From: Marinimicrobium hydrolyticum | GTDB taxonomy: Bacteria > Pseudomonadota > Gammaproteobacteria > Pseudomonadales > Cellvibrionaceae | Assembly: GCF_030848505.1 (NCBI RefSeq) | Contig: NZ_JAVDDU010000001.1 | Coordinates: forward strand, 124,001-188,000 | Reading direction: 5' to 3' | DNA length: 64,000 nucleotides | In this document: in pieces, positions 31,460-40,651 of the stretch | Layout of the letters: every line of letters starts with the position of its first letter | Position numbering within the stretch: position 1 is the stretch's first letter | Notes under the pieces: generated by a model | Seen by the model: only the letters and a program-made list of their open reading frames with translations | The model's database searches: none | Told to the model about the DNA's origin: nothing | Position numbers and translations under genes: made by a program

Positions 31460-32350
31460 TTACTCAAGCAGGGTTAGACGCACTAAGTGAATCTGTCGGT
31501 TATCGGCGTAGAGCACTCGAAACTGGAACTGGTCAATGACGGCCACTTCGTTGCGCTTGGGCAAGTGACCAAATTCCTGCATGAGGATTCCGCCAATGGT
31601 GTCGAAATCTTCATCGCTCAAGCCGGCTTTAAAGTAGTCATTAAAATCGTCGATGGGCGTGAGCGCTTTGATAATGTAATCCGTGTCGCTGACACGTTTG
31701 ATGAATTCGTCGCTGACTTCTTCGTCGGTTTCGTCTTCGATTTCGCCGACGATTTCTTCCAGAATATCTTCAATGGTGAGCAGGCCGGAAATGCCGCCGT
31801 ACTCATCAATCACCAGCGCCATGTGATAGCGCTTCTCGCGGAATTCGCGCAACAGCACATTAACCCGCTTGCTCTCGGGCACAATATTGGCCGGTCGCAG
31901 AATGGATTCCAGGGAGAAATCGGTGTTGCCTTCGAGCATCATGCGCAGCAGATCTTTGGCCAGCAGTATGCCTTTGATGTCGTCAAAGCTATCGCCAATA
32001 ACAGGGAAGCGGGAGTGGCCGGATTCGATGATCTTGGGCAAAAACTCCTGAGGCGTTTCATCGATACGGATAGCGACGATTTGCGAGCGTGGGATCATCA
32101 GCTCCCGCGCCTGTTGGGAGGAAACGTCCAACGCGCCTTCAATAATGGTTAAGGCTTCCTGATCCAGCAGCCGGTTGTTGGCCGCCTCCTTGATCATTTC
32201 CAACAGCTCTTCCCGGGAGCGGGGTTCGCCGTTGAAGGCCTGTAGCAAACGTTGCAGCCACGATTTATCGCTGCGGTCGGGTTTTTCGCTGCGATCGTTT
32301 CTATCGATGCTGCGTACCGACGGGCTGCTACTCGAAGGGTCGTCCGACAT
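31460..32350 (-). CDS. corC: CorC/YbeX family protein with CBS pair and transporter-associated domain
   Basis: 296 residues from the ATG at 32350. Two CBS domains fill about 60-180 (RSQIVAIRIDETPQEFLPKI; MALVIDEYGGISGLLTIEDI), followed by a C-terminal CorC/HlyC domain (about 200-290). Linked to Mg/Co efflux in enterics and to late ribosome maturation in E. coli; a soluble form without the DUF21 membrane part, as usual in this cluster. Encoded between ybeY and lnt. Confidence 0.93.
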   Translation of the reverse strand: MSDDPSSSSPSVRSIDRNDRSEKPDRSDKSWLQRLLQAFNGEPRSREELLEMIKEAANNRLLDQEALTIIEGALDVSSQQARELMIPRSQIVAIRIDETPQEFLPKIIESGHSRFPVIGDSFDDIKGILLAKDLLRMMLEGNTDFSLESILRPANIVPESKRVNVLLREFREKRYHMALVIDEYGGISGLLTIEDILEEIVGEIEDETDEEVSDEFIKRVSDTDYIIKALTPIDDFNDYFKAGLSDEDFDTIGGILMQEFGHLPKRNEVAVIDQFQFRVLYADNRQIHLVRLTLLE

Positions 32351-32385
32351 GGGGTTGGTGATTCCTATTCTAAGGTTCAATGGCG

Positions 32386-32868
32386 TTACGATTCATTGGT
32401 ACCCAGCTCGGTGTAGGGAGCTGGGTAGTGTAACTGAGTGATTATTTGAGTTTCCAGTGCTTCCATGACATCAGCGTCAGCGTCGGAGATATGGTCATAA
32501 CCTAGCAAATGCAAGCAACCGTGCACAACCATGTGGGCCCAGTGGGCCTCCAGGCTTTTGTGCTGTTCGTCAGCCTCGCGGGCGACGACAGGCGCGCAAA
32601 TCACCAGATCGCCCAATAAGGGCAGCTCCAATTCCGGAGGCAAATCAGCGGGAAATGAGAGAACGTTGGTTGGCTTGTCCCGCTGCCGGTATCGGGCATT
32701 CAGGGTCTGACTTTCGGCTTCGTCGACCACCCGAATGCTGACCTGGGCGTGCGTCATTTCGGCTGGCCCGCCAGCGGCCAGCGCCGCTTGGCACCAGCGC
32801 TCCAGATCAGCGGCTGTGGGTAGTGGCTGACATTCACTGGCCACGTCTATATCGATGTCCGTTTTCAT
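32386..32868 (-). CDS. ybeY: Endoribonuclease YbeY, rRNA maturation factor
   Basis: 160 residues with the metal-binding HGCLHLLGYDH motif near 116-126, in which three His bind Zn. YbeY takes part in 16S rRNA 3'-end maturation and 70S quality control. It sits between phoH (ybeZ, 3-bp gap) and corC (ybeX), the conserved order. The N terminus carries a few extra residues before the core. Confidence 0.94.
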   Translation of the reverse strand: MKTDIDIDVASECQPLPTAADLERWCQAALAAGGPAEMTHAQVSIRVVDEAESQTLNARYRQRDKPTNVLSFPADLPPELELPLLGDLVICAPVVAREADEQHKSLEAHWAHMVVHGCLHLLGYDHISDADADVMEALETQIITQLHYPAPYTELGTNES

Positions 32869-32871
32869 GCT

Positions 32872-33891
32872 TCAGTCAGCTGAACCGGCCTCATCGAAGT
32901 CATCATAGGCCTCTACGATGCGTTGTACCAATGGGTGGCGTACCACGTCTTTGGAATCGAAATGGGTGAAGCTAATGCCGCTCACTTTGGACAGCACGTC
33001 GATGGCATGACGCAAACCAGACTGCTGGCCTCTGGGCAAATCGATTTGGCTGGGGTCACCGGTAATGACAGCGGTGGAGCCAAAACCGATACGTGTCAGA
33101 AACATTTTCATCTGCTCACGGGTGGTGTTTTGGCTCTCATCCAGAATCACGAAGGCGTTGCTCAAGGTGCGTCCACGCATGTAGGCGAGCGGGGCGACCT
33201 CAATGACGTTGCGCTCCATGAGTTTGCCCACGGTTTCGAAACCGAGCATTTCAAACAGGGCGTCGTACAGAGGGCGCAGATAGGGATCGACTTTCTGTGC
33301 CAGATCACCGGGCAAAAAGCCCAGTTTTTCCCCGGCTTCTACGGCCGGGCGCACCAACAATATCCGCTCGACTTCGTCCTTTAGTAACGCTTCCACGGCA
33401 CAGGCTACGGCTAAATAGGTTTTGCCGGTGCCCGCGGGACCAGTGCCGAAATTGATGTCGTGAGTCTGCACGGCGCGCACGTAGCGCTGTTGGTTCAATC
33501 CGCGGGGTTTGATGGTGCACTTTTTGGTGCGAATCAGGGTAATGCCCTTATCGCCCCCGGTGCTTGCACCTTCGGTTTCCGTTGGCTCGGTCAGAGCCGC
33601 CAGGCCGGAGGATTGCAGGGCCAGGTGAATTTCGTCTGGGGTCAGTTCGCTGTTGTCGGTTTCCCGGTACAGGCTGCGCAGCAACTCCGCCGCCGTTTCA
33701 GTGGTTTGGGCATTGCCGGTCAGGGCGAAGTGGTTACCGCGATTGCGAATCTCAATGTTGAGGCGCTCTTCAATCTGTCGCAGGTGGCTGCCGAATTGGC
33801 CGCACAGACTGGCAAGACGGCGGTTGTCATCGGGTTCCAGCGTCAGTTGCTGGGTGATGGTATCGGGGCTGGTCACTACGTGGCTAGTCAA
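32872..33891 (-). CDS. ybeZ: PhoH family ATPase (YbeZ)
   Basis: 339 residues. The N-terminal third has a KH-like region (ERLNIEIRNRGNHFALTG), followed by the PhoH P-loop domain with Walker A GPAGTGKTYLAV near 153-164 and Walker B FVILDESQN. It is an ATPase/putative RNA helicase that partners YbeY in rRNA processing. A hairpin-forming spacer separates it from miaB. Confidence 0.93.
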   Translation of the reverse strand: MTSHVVTSPDTITQQLTLEPDDNRRLASLCGQFGSHLRQIEERLNIEIRNRGNHFALTGNAQTTETAAELLRSLYRETDNSELTPDEIHLALQSSGLAALTEPTETEGASTGGDKGITLIRTKKCTIKPRGLNQQRYVRAVQTHDINFGTGPAGTGKTYLAVACAVEALLKDEVERILLVRPAVEAGEKLGFLPGDLAQKVDPYLRPLYDALFEMLGFETVGKLMERNVIEVAPLAYMRGRTLSNAFVILDESQNTTREQMKMFLTRIGFGSTAVITGDPSQIDLPRGQQSGLRHAIDVLSKVSGISFTHFDSKDVVRHPLVQRIVEAYDDFDEAGSAD

Positions 33892-33982
33892 AGAAATTAT
33901 GGACCCTTAATAGCGAAAGTTACTGAAAGCCTACCCCATTCGTATGACGGGGAAAAGGCTATTGTTCGGCTGTTTGTTTCTT

Positions 33983-34010
33983 AACCACTAAATTTTCCAA
34001 ATTAGTGGTT
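33983..34010. terminator. Hairpin between miaB and phoH
   Basis: AACCACTAA at 33983-33991 pairs with TTAGTGGTT at 34002-34010, with more A/T pairing inside. No long T-run follows on the minus strand, so it may attenuate rather than stop transcription. Confidence 0.45.
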
Positions 34011-34061
34011 ATAACGCTTTTTGAAAAAACGGGAGCGCTGCGGCGGCAACGCCGGGTGTTT

Positions 34062-35450
34062 TCAACCGCCGGACCAGTCCTGATCTAGCTCAGAGCCTAG
34101 CAAGGTGCCGCGCAGGGAGTTGGGTAGAGCCTCTTCAATGAGGATGTCCGCAAACTTCCCGATCAGATCCGGGTTGTCGGCGCGAAAATTCACCACCCGG
34201 TTGTTTTCCGTACGGCCAGCCAATTGCCCTGGATCCTTCTTGGAGTATCCGTTCACCAGCACGCGCTCGGTGTTACCCACCATGCGCCGGCTAATGGCCA
34301 TGGCCTGCTGGGTAATGCGATCCTGCAGAATTTTAAGGCGCTGTTTTTTCACTTCCATGGGGGTGTCGTCGGGCAACTCTGCGGCCGGGGTGCCGGGGCG
34401 CGCACTATATATAAAGCTGAAGGACGTATCGAAGCCCACATCATGAATCAGCTTCATCGTGGCTTCAAAGTCCGCCTCGGTCTCCCCGGGGAAGCCAATA
34501 ATAAAGTCGGACGAAAAGCTGATGTCCGGACGAATCTGTTTTAAACGGCGCAGCTTAGACTTGTATTCCAAAGCGGTGTGGCCGCGTTTCATGGCCATTA
34601 GAATACGATCCGAGCCACTTTGCACCGGTAAATGTATGTGGCTCACCAGCTCGGGAATGTCCGCGTATACATCAATTAGCGCATCGCTGAACTCTACGGG
34701 ATGCGAGGTGGTGTAGCGGATTCGGTCAATACCCTCAATGGCAGCCACGTAAGTAATAAGTTCCGCTAAATCCGCCGTGGTGCCGTCTTCGGTAGCGCCT
34801 TGGTAGGCGTTAACGTTCTGGCCCAACAAGTTGACCTCGCGCACGCCTTGAGCGGCCAGGTGAGCCACCTCCGCCAGCACATCCGCCACCGGGCGGCTAA
34901 CCTCTTCGCCGCGGGTGTAAGGTACGACGCAGAAGGTGCAGTACTTGGAGCAACCTTCCATCACCGAGACAAAGGCCGACACACCATCGGCGTCTGGCTG
35001 GGGCAGGCGGTCAAACTTTTCAATTTCAGGGAAGCTGATGTCTACCACCACGGCACCATTGTCCCGGGGCGTTTCCATCATTTCCGGCAGCCGGTGCAGG
35101 GTTTGAGGCCCGAAGATCAAGTCCACAAACGGCGCGCGCTCGGCGATGGCGGCGCCTTCCTGACTGGCCACGCAACCGCCCACGCCAATCACCAAACCGG
35201 GTTTGGTCTGTTTAAATTGCTTCCAGCGCCCCAGCTCGTGAAACAGCTTCTCTTGGGCTTTTTCCCGAATCGAACAGGTGTTAATGAGGATGACGTCCGC
35301 CTCCTCGGGGTTTTCCGTGGCCACCATCTGGTGGGACTCGCCCAGCAGATCACGCATACGCGCCGAGTCGTACTCATTCATCTGACAGCCGTGGGTCTTG
35401 ATATAGAGCTTCTTCGCCGGGGCGTCGGGGGCTGTGGATTCGGTGGACAT
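34062..35450 (-). CDS. miaB: tRNA-2-methylthio-N6-dimethylallyladenosine synthase
   Basis: 462 residues from the ATG at 35450 ([20 protein letters not shown]). N-terminal MTTase domain with cysteines in [16 protein letters not shown] and GGCVASQ, radical-SAM motif CSKYCTFC near 175, and a C-terminal TRAM domain. It adds a methylthio group to i6A37 of tRNAs with two Fe-S clusters. An upstream in-frame start at 35522 is not used by the family. First gene of the miaB-phoH-ybeY-corC-lnt cluster. Confidence 0.95.
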   Translation of the reverse strand: MSTESTAPDAPAKKLYIKTHGCQMNEYDSARMRDLLGESHQMVATENPEEADVILINTCSIREKAQEKLFHELGRWKQFKQTKPGLVIGVGGCVASQEGAAIAERAPFVDLIFGPQTLHRLPEMMETPRDNGAVVVDISFPEIEKFDRLPQPDADGVSAFVSVMEGCSKYCTFCVVPYTRGEEVSRPVADVLAEVAHLAAQGVREVNLLGQNVNAYQGATEDGTTADLAELITYVAAIEGIDRIRYTTSHPVEFSDALIDVYADIPELVSHIHLPVQSGSDRILMAMKRGHTALEYKSKLRRLKQIRPDISFSSDFIIGFPGETEADFEATMKLIHDVGFDTSFSFIYSARPGTPAAELPDDTPMEVKKQRLKILQDRITQQAMAISRRMVGNTERVLVNGYSKKDPGQLAGRTENNRVVNFRADNPDLIGKFADILIEEALPNSLRGTLLGSELDQDWSGG

Positions 35451-35682
35451 GGATAACACCTGGTTAAAAAATGTGCAATAATGGGGGTGCGCATTATAGC
35501 GAGCTTCGCCGCAAAATCCCATGGGCAGGCTGAAATCCGTACTCTGGGTTGTTCGACCGGTTTTGTGCTATTCTCGCGCGCCTTACGGCCCCGCCAACGG
35601 CACCACAATCCCGTTTCGGGCGGTCATACAGGTCGGCTAGCGGCCAAGTAGTGAGCAGCCAAGTCAGTTAACAGAGAGTTCT

Positions 35683-36024
35683 ATGGCTTACAAACCCGTT
35701 TACAAAGTGATTTTCGTCAATCAAGGACAGGTCTACGAGGTCTTCGCCTGCGCTATTTATCAAAGTGAGATGTATGGCTTTATCGAGGTGGAGGAATTCG
35801 TCTTCGGTGAGCGCAGTCAGTTGCTGGTGGACCCGGCGGAAGAGAAGCTAAAATCCGAATTCGCTGGCGTCAAACGCTCGTATATCCCGATGCACTCCAT
35901 TGTGCGTATCGACGAGGTGGAAAAAGAAGGTGCCGCCACCATCAGTGATTTCCAGGGTAGCGATAAAGTGGCGCAGTTTCCGTACGGAAACTTCATGCCC
36001 AAACCAGGCCCCAGCGACTCCTGA
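35683..36024 (+). CDS. DUF1820 family protein
   Basis: 113 residues, a compact soluble protein (YKVIFVNQGQVYEVFACAIY; FGLEVEEF-like block GFIEVEEFVFGE). DUF1820 is found in single copy near miaB in many Gammaproteobacteria, which fits this position, divergent from miaB. Function unknown. The spacer from miaB is 230 bp. Confidence 0.85.
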   Translation: MAYKPVYKVIFVNQGQVYEVFACAIYQSEMYGFIEVEEFVFGERSQLLVDPAEEKLKSEFAGVKRSYIPMHSIVRIDEVEKEGAATISDFQGSDKVAQFPYGNFMPKPGPSDS

Positions 36025-36039
36025 TTAAGCCGAGCCCTG

Positions 36040-36300
36040 TCAGCGCTCGGTTATAAAGTGGATGATCCGACCAATAAGCATGCGCAGGTGGGCCATCATG
36101 GCCCAGATAAACCCCGCCCCACCCACCAACAGGGCGGCCAGTACCGCCAGTTCCTGAGCCAGGGAAGGGCTGAGCATCTGGCTCGCCATGTACAGCATGA
36201 CCATGCCCAGAAAGAACAGTGACAGCCCCAATCGGAACTGCTGAAAGCCTTTGTCCAGGGAGCCGGTGTAGTGATGTTTGAGGGCTTGTTTCCAATTCAT
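36040..36300 (-). CDS. Small two-helix membrane protein
   Basis: 86 residues from the ATG at 36300 (MNWKQALKHHYTGSLDKGF). Two hydrophobic helices lie at about 24-42 and 50-67, with a basic tail. The start at 36300 is chosen because the upstream 15 codons lack any sign of being coding. It is divergent from the oxygenase gene and convergent with DUF1820. Function unknown. Confidence 0.65.
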   Translation of the reverse strand: MNWKQALKHHYTGSLDKGFQQFRLGLSLFFLGMVMLYMASQMLSPSLAQELAVLAALLVGGAGFIWAMMAHLRMLIGRIIHFITER

Positions 36301-36409
36301 GGTGATGGCTTCGGGGCGGATTTTTAAAGTCGCCTCTGTAGGCAAAAACTCCTGGGTAAGTTTCTTGTCTTGTAGTATAAGCCTAATTTTCCCGCCCGGA
36401 GCTTACCCA

Positions 36410-37075
36410 TTGCAAATAGCCACGCCTTACAGCCGCGGTCCCACCGATGGCGATACCTTTGACCAAATTGCCCAGTCTTTGGAACAAGTGGGTTACGCGG
36501 TCCTGTCTGGGGTATTGCCGGCGTCTTTGACGGACAGTTTGTTTGCGGACCTCAAGGCTCTGGAACAGGCGGAATTCAAGCCGGCAGGGGTTGGACGGCA
36601 GGATGACTTTCAGGTTAACCGCTTTGTGCGACTCGACAAGATTTGCTGGTTGCGGGGCGAGTCACAGGCCAGTGCTGAGTTTCTGGCCTGGACGGAAAAG
36701 CTCCGTGAGGGTTTGAACCGCCGTCTTTTTCTGGGTCTGTTTGATTACGAGTGCCATTACGCCAGCTATCCGGTCGGCGCTTTTTACAAAAAGCACTTGG
36801 ATGCCTTCAAAGGCCAGTCCAATCGGGTGCTGTCCACGGTGTTTTACCTAAATCCCAGCTGGCAACCCGCCGATGGTGGCGAGCTGGTCCTGTACCCGGA
36901 ATCGGGCAGTGAACCGCTGGAGGTGATTTTGCCGGAATATGGCAAGCTGGTAATTTTCCTCAGCGAAGAATTCCCCCACGAAGTCCTACCCGCGCACCGG
37001 CCCCGCCACAGCATTGCTGGGTGGTTCCGCATTAACACCAGTTCCGCAGTACGGGTTGATCCTCCCAGTTACTAA
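36410..37075 (+). CDS. 2-oxoglutarate/Fe(II)-dependent oxygenase (prolyl 4-hydroxylase-like)
   Basis: 221 residues from a TTG at 36410, preceded by GGAG 8 bases upstream. The ATG at 36278 in the same frame would add 44 residues rich in hydrophobics and would overlap the divergent gene. Iron ligands are visible as His and Asp in YKKHLDAFKG and His in FPHEVLP; an Arg in RHSIAGWFR binds 2-oxoglutarate. The family hydroxylates proteins or small molecules; the substrate is unknown. It faces a spacer with the second 92-bp element. Confidence 0.8.
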   Translation: MQIATPYSRGPTDGDTFDQIAQSLEQVGYAVLSGVLPASLTDSLFADLKALEQAEFKPAGVGRQDDFQVNRFVRLDKICWLRGESQASAEFLAWTEKLREGLNRRLFLGLFDYECHYASYPVGAFYKKHLDAFKGQSNRVLSTVFYLNPSWQPADGGELVLYPESGSEPLEVILPEYGKLVIFLSEEFPHEVLPAHRPRHSIAGWFRINTSSAVRVDPPSY

Positions 37076-37159
37076 CGAAGCTAAGGCGCCCCCTCAGCGC
37101 ACAGTTGTCCGAAACAAACAGTTTGAACAAGTGCTTACGTAAGTAAGCCTTCGGGCCGT

Positions 37160-37251
37160 GCAGGGTGAGTGTTCAGCAAACGTCGTAAACCCTTCCCTGG
37201 GGACTGCCTCAAAAGGTCCCTCTTTTGAGGCTTGCTGAACACTCACCCTGC
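37160..37251. repeat. 92-bp palindromic element, copy 2 (inverted)
   Basis: Reverse complement of the element at 21085-21176, with the same 20-bp inverted ends and the same internal GCCTCAAAA hairpin. Only a few internal bases differ. No clear target-site duplication is visible. Confidence 0.8.
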
Positions 37252-37421
37252 ACGTCCCACGGTACTCCTCGCTGCGGTGTTCTTTTTCCCCTGAGCTTAC
37301 CGAGAGTGATGGCGACGGAGGCAATTACCATTCATTGCGTTTGTAGGTGACGCGCATGACCACTGAAGTGTCGAATAGCTTTACGTTCTTTGCCCAAACA
37401 CTCCCTCTTCTACCCACAAAG

Positions 37422-37437
37422 TGTGAACCACGTCACA
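37422..37437. promoter_or_regulatory. CRP/Vfr-type binding site
   Basis: TGTGAACCACGTCACA matches the core consensus TGTGA-N6-TCACA perfectly, and the flanking G and C extend the dyad. It lies about 97 bp before the ATG at 37534. It probably controls that gene in response to cAMP. Confidence 0.65.
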
Positions 37438-37533
37438 CAAGCTGTTGAGTCATAAGCCTTTTTATTAGTTGGCTCCGAAATTGCTCTAAGTAAGATTAAC
37501 GGGTCACCCCCTTCTTTAAATTCGGGAAACGAT

Positions 37534-38166
37534 ATGGAAACATCTGCACTAAACCGGATTGCCTTGAGAGTCGTCTTTGCTCTCTCCCTGCTGGCGGCGC
37601 CAGTGGTACACGCGAGCCTACTCACATTCGACGACCTGGAATTTTCTGGCACCAGCAGTGCTGGCCTGCCCGCTAGCCAAAATTATGGTGGCTTTGCGTG
37701 GGACTCCAAATGGAGCGTGGGCAATACCAACAAGAGTGGGTTTACCGCCGCGGCGCAGTCTGGCACCCAATTTCTGTTCAATGAAGGCGCGACCCGGCAT
37801 CTGACGGTCGGGCGGGATACGCCGTTTGATTTTCTGGGAGCTTGGTTCGTCCCCCCAAGCGCCTCTCAGATGCCCACCAGTTTTGTTCGGGTCACGGCCT
37901 ACGATGCACACAATACACTTTTGGGGACTTCCCGCTACATCAACATAACCGGTGGTGCTTGGATTGATGGCTCGTCCTTTGGCAATACGTTTGTGGGCAT
38001 CAGCCGACTGGTAATTGACCCCTTTGGTGGCGTGTTCGCCATGGATAACTTCAGCTATAGACTGCCGGAGACAGTGGTGACCGTTAACGAAGCAGGCTCC
38101 TTCGTACTACTGCTGATCGGGTTTTTCTGCTTGTGGTTAGTTCGTCGGCGTGGCCGCACTGACTGA
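37534..38166 (+). CDS. Secreted protein with degenerate PEP-CTERM-like anchor
   Basis: 210 residues: signal peptide at 1-27 (VVFALSLLAAPVVHA), a beta-rich extracellular domain, and a C-terminal sorting-type tail with AGSFVLLLIGFFCLWLV followed by RRRGR. The layout (short motif, hydrophobic helix, Arg cluster) is that of PEP-CTERM proteins, which are cleaved by an exosortase. The usual VPEP is replaced by VNEAGS, so it may be a variant or may have lost processing. Possibly controlled by CRP. Confidence 0.7.
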   Translation: METSALNRIALRVVFALSLLAAPVVHASLLTFDDLEFSGTSSAGLPASQNYGGFAWDSKWSVGNTNKSGFTAAAQSGTQFLFNEGATRHLTVGRDTPFDFLGAWFVPPSASQMPTSFVRVTAYDAHNTLLGTSRYINITGGAWIDGSSFGNTFVGISRLVIDPFGGVFAMDNFSYRLPETVVTVNEAGSFVLLLIGFFCLWLVRRRGRTD

Positions 38167-38220
38167 TTCGGACGCGTGAACGCATAGGAGGCGAGCGCGC
38201 GCGGGTGATACACTGCCCTT

Positions 38221-39855
38221 ATGACCGATACCAAAAACCCCCAAGGCGAACCACTGGGCCAACTGACATTTGATAACCGTCTGTTAGCCCACTTGCCCGC
38301 CGACCCGAATCCTGAAAATTATCCTCACCAAGTGGAAAGGGCGGCGTACTCCCGCGTTCACCCCAAACACGCCCCAGCGCCAAAACTGGTTGCCTACGCC
38401 AAGGAAGTGGCCGAGCTTCTGGACCTAACCCCCGATGAGTGTCGCTCCGAAACGTTCACCCAGGTGTTCACCGGCAACCAACTCTTGCCTGGCATGGATC
38501 CCCACGCCACTTGCTATGGCGGACATCAGTTTGGCCATTGGGCTGGGCAGTTGGGGGATGGCCGGGCCATTAACTTGGGCGACGTTAAAAATAAGTGCGG
38601 CGAACATTGGACGCTGCAGCTAAAAGGTGCCGGCCCTACGCCGTACTCCCGAACGGCGGACGGCCTGGCGGTGCTGCGCTCCTCGGTGCGGGAATTTCTG
38701 TGCAGTGAGGCGATGCATCACCTGGGTGTACCCACCACGCGCGCGCTCAGTCTTACCCTTACCGGTGAGCAAGTGCAGCGGGACATGTTCTACGACGGCA
38801 ACCCCCAGTGGGAGCCCGGCGCTGTAGTCTGCCGGGTAGCGCCATCCTTTACCCGTTTTGGTCATTTTGAAATCTTCACCGCTCGGGGTGATACCGAGTT
38901 ATTGCGCCAAATGGTCGACTTTACGGTGCGCAATGACTTTCCCGAACTGGGCGAGCCGGGGCGCGACACCTACATTGCCATGCTGGAAGAGGTGTGTCGG
39001 CGTACGGCGCGCATGATCGCCCACTGGATGCGCGTGGGCTTTGTGCATGGGGTTATGAATACCGACAACATGTCCATACTCGGTTTAACGATTGATTACG
39101 GCCCCTACGGTTGGTTGGAAGGTTACGATCCTGATTGGACCCCCAACACCACCGATGCTCAGGGCCGGCGGTACCGGTTTGGCAATCAGCCCCAGGTGGC
39201 ACTGTGGAATCTGGCTCAGCTGGCCAACGCGCTTTATCCTCTGGTGGATGAAGTTGAGCCCTTGAAGGCGGCCTTGGACGTGTACCGGACCGAATATCAG
39301 AGTTGCTCCCAACGCGATGCGGCCGCCAAGTTGGGGCTGCCCGAGTTCAGGCCGGATACCGATGCGGATTTAATTTCCGATTTGCAGCAAGTGCTGCAAT
39401 TGACCGAAACCGACATGACCATTTTTTATCGCAGCTTGGCCGATTTTGATGCGCGTTTGGAGGATACTGAGGACGACCGTTCCGACCTGGAGCTCATCGA
39501 TCCAGTCCGGCCCGCTTACTACCAAGAGCCTACGCAAGGCCAACAACAACGCATCGCTCAGTGGTTGCGTCGTTATCGTGAGCGTCTGATACAAGAAAAA
39601 GTACTTACCGGCTTGGACCAAGAGAGTCGGCAGGAGCGCATGAACCGGGTTAACCCCAAGTACGTTCTACGCAACTACATGGCACAACAGGCCATAGATG
39701 CCGCCGAGCAGGGGGACTTCACGGAAGTGCACCGTTTGCTGGAATTGTTGCGCCACCCCTACGATGAACAGCCAGAGCACCACGCCTACTTTGCCCGTCG
39801 CCCCGAGTGGGCACGGCAGCGGGCGGGTTGCTCTATGCTCTCGTGCAGTTCCTGA
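38221..39855 (+). CDS. selO: Protein adenylyltransferase SelO (YdiU family)
   Basis: 544 residues. Conserved blocks GGHQFGHWAGQLGDGRA (near 100-116), and MNTDNMSILGLTIDYGPYGW near 280 with the catalytic Asp residues. It transfers AMP from ATP to Ser, Thr or Tyr of other proteins and is linked to redox stress. The protein ends in SCSS, the position where animal SELENOO has selenocysteine (USS); here it is Cys. Full length for the longer bacterial forms. The ribosome-binding site is weak. Confidence 0.93.
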   Translation: MTDTKNPQGEPLGQLTFDNRLLAHLPADPNPENYPHQVERAAYSRVHPKHAPAPKLVAYAKEVAELLDLTPDECRSETFTQVFTGNQLLPGMDPHATCYGGHQFGHWAGQLGDGRAINLGDVKNKCGEHWTLQLKGAGPTPYSRTADGLAVLRSSVREFLCSEAMHHLGVPTTRALSLTLTGEQVQRDMFYDGNPQWEPGAVVCRVAPSFTRFGHFEIFTARGDTELLRQMVDFTVRNDFPELGEPGRDTYIAMLEEVCRRTARMIAHWMRVGFVHGVMNTDNMSILGLTIDYGPYGWLEGYDPDWTPNTTDAQGRRYRFGNQPQVALWNLAQLANALYPLVDEVEPLKAALDVYRTEYQSCSQRDAAAKLGLPEFRPDTDADLISDLQQVLQLTETDMTIFYRSLADFDARLEDTEDDRSDLELIDPVRPAYYQEPTQGQQQRIAQWLRRYRERLIQEKVLTGLDQESRQERMNRVNPKYVLRNYMAQQAIDAAEQGDFTEVHRLLELLRHPYDEQPEHHAYFARRPEWARQRAGCSMLSCSS

Positions 39856-39871
39856 TTCAGCGTTTAAGAGC

Positions 39872-40606
39872 TCAGCGCTTTAGCGCGCGGTAGCGGAGTA
39901 AGCGCGCCATACCCCAAGCGGATAAACCCCATAGCAGCGCGAACACTGCCACCAGCAGAAGGGTGATAAACCCGAACAGATCCGGTGCTTTCATCATGGT
40001 GGTCATGAGCGAGTCCTGATAGTAAAAAAACCAGGGGTTGTCGTCCGGGAAGGCGTAATCGTGCAAGCCATAAAACACCCGCAAGGGGCCGATGGCCAGC
40101 ACCAGTATGGCGATAGCGGCAATGGCCATGGCGAAGCCCGAGAGCAATTTTCGTGTCGGCGGAAGTCGCAGCCGACGATGATAGGCGTAGATCAGAGTTC
40201 CCAGCAGTATTAACCCGCCCGCAATGCCCACTCGATAAAAGTCCCGCACCAAATTGGCAACATCCTGCAGGTGCACCACTTCTGGTTCACGCATCATGGG
40301 GGTTTGCTCGCCGCTGGGCAGGGTGTAGCTAATCTCGGCCAGCCCCTCGCCGCCGCGTTGAATGGCGCGGGTGATCTCGGCAAACAGGCGCTTGTGCTCG
40401 TCGCTGCTGGTGAGTTCAAAGTGATCTTTGTAGTGGTTCTGGGGCGCGTAGGTTTGGATATGACCGTGAATGTCCAACACTTGGTAGCCCACGGGGTAGC
40501 CAAAGTTAACCTGCGCCAATAGATGCCAGGCCAGTAAACTCATGGCGAGCAGGTGCCCGATCAGCAGAAGGGGCCAGAGCAGATAGCGATCAAACAGGCG
40601 CGACAT
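39872..40606 (-). CDS. DUF1461 family integral membrane protein
   Basis: 244 residues: a signal-anchor helix near 12-32, a soluble periplasmic loop, and four more helices (about 121-139, 150-170, 205-230). The order and the loop FYGLHDYAFPDDNPWFFYYQDS are typical of DUF1461. Function unknown. It converges with selO. Confidence 0.8.
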   Translation of the reverse strand: MSRLFDRYLLWPLLLIGHLLAMSLLAWHLLAQVNFGYPVGYQVLDIHGHIQTYAPQNHYKDHFELTSSDEHKRLFAEITRAIQRGGEGLAEISYTLPSGEQTPMMREPEVVHLQDVANLVRDFYRVGIAGGLILLGTLIYAYHRRLRLPPTRKLLSGFAMAIAAIAILVLAIGPLRVFYGLHDYAFPDDNPWFFYYQDSLMTTMMKAPDLFGFITLLLVAVFALLWGLSAWGMARLLRYRALKR

Positions 40607-40651
40607 AATCGTTCTCAGGTACTGGGGTGGACACCCGTATGGTACCAGCTG

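Larger units (their letters stand above)
37076..37533. other. Spacer with 92-bp element and CRP-type site
   Basis: About 460 bp without a supported gene. It holds copy 2 of the palindromic element (37160-37251) and the CRP-type site at 37422-37437 ahead of the PEP-CTERM-like gene. Confidence 0.7.
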
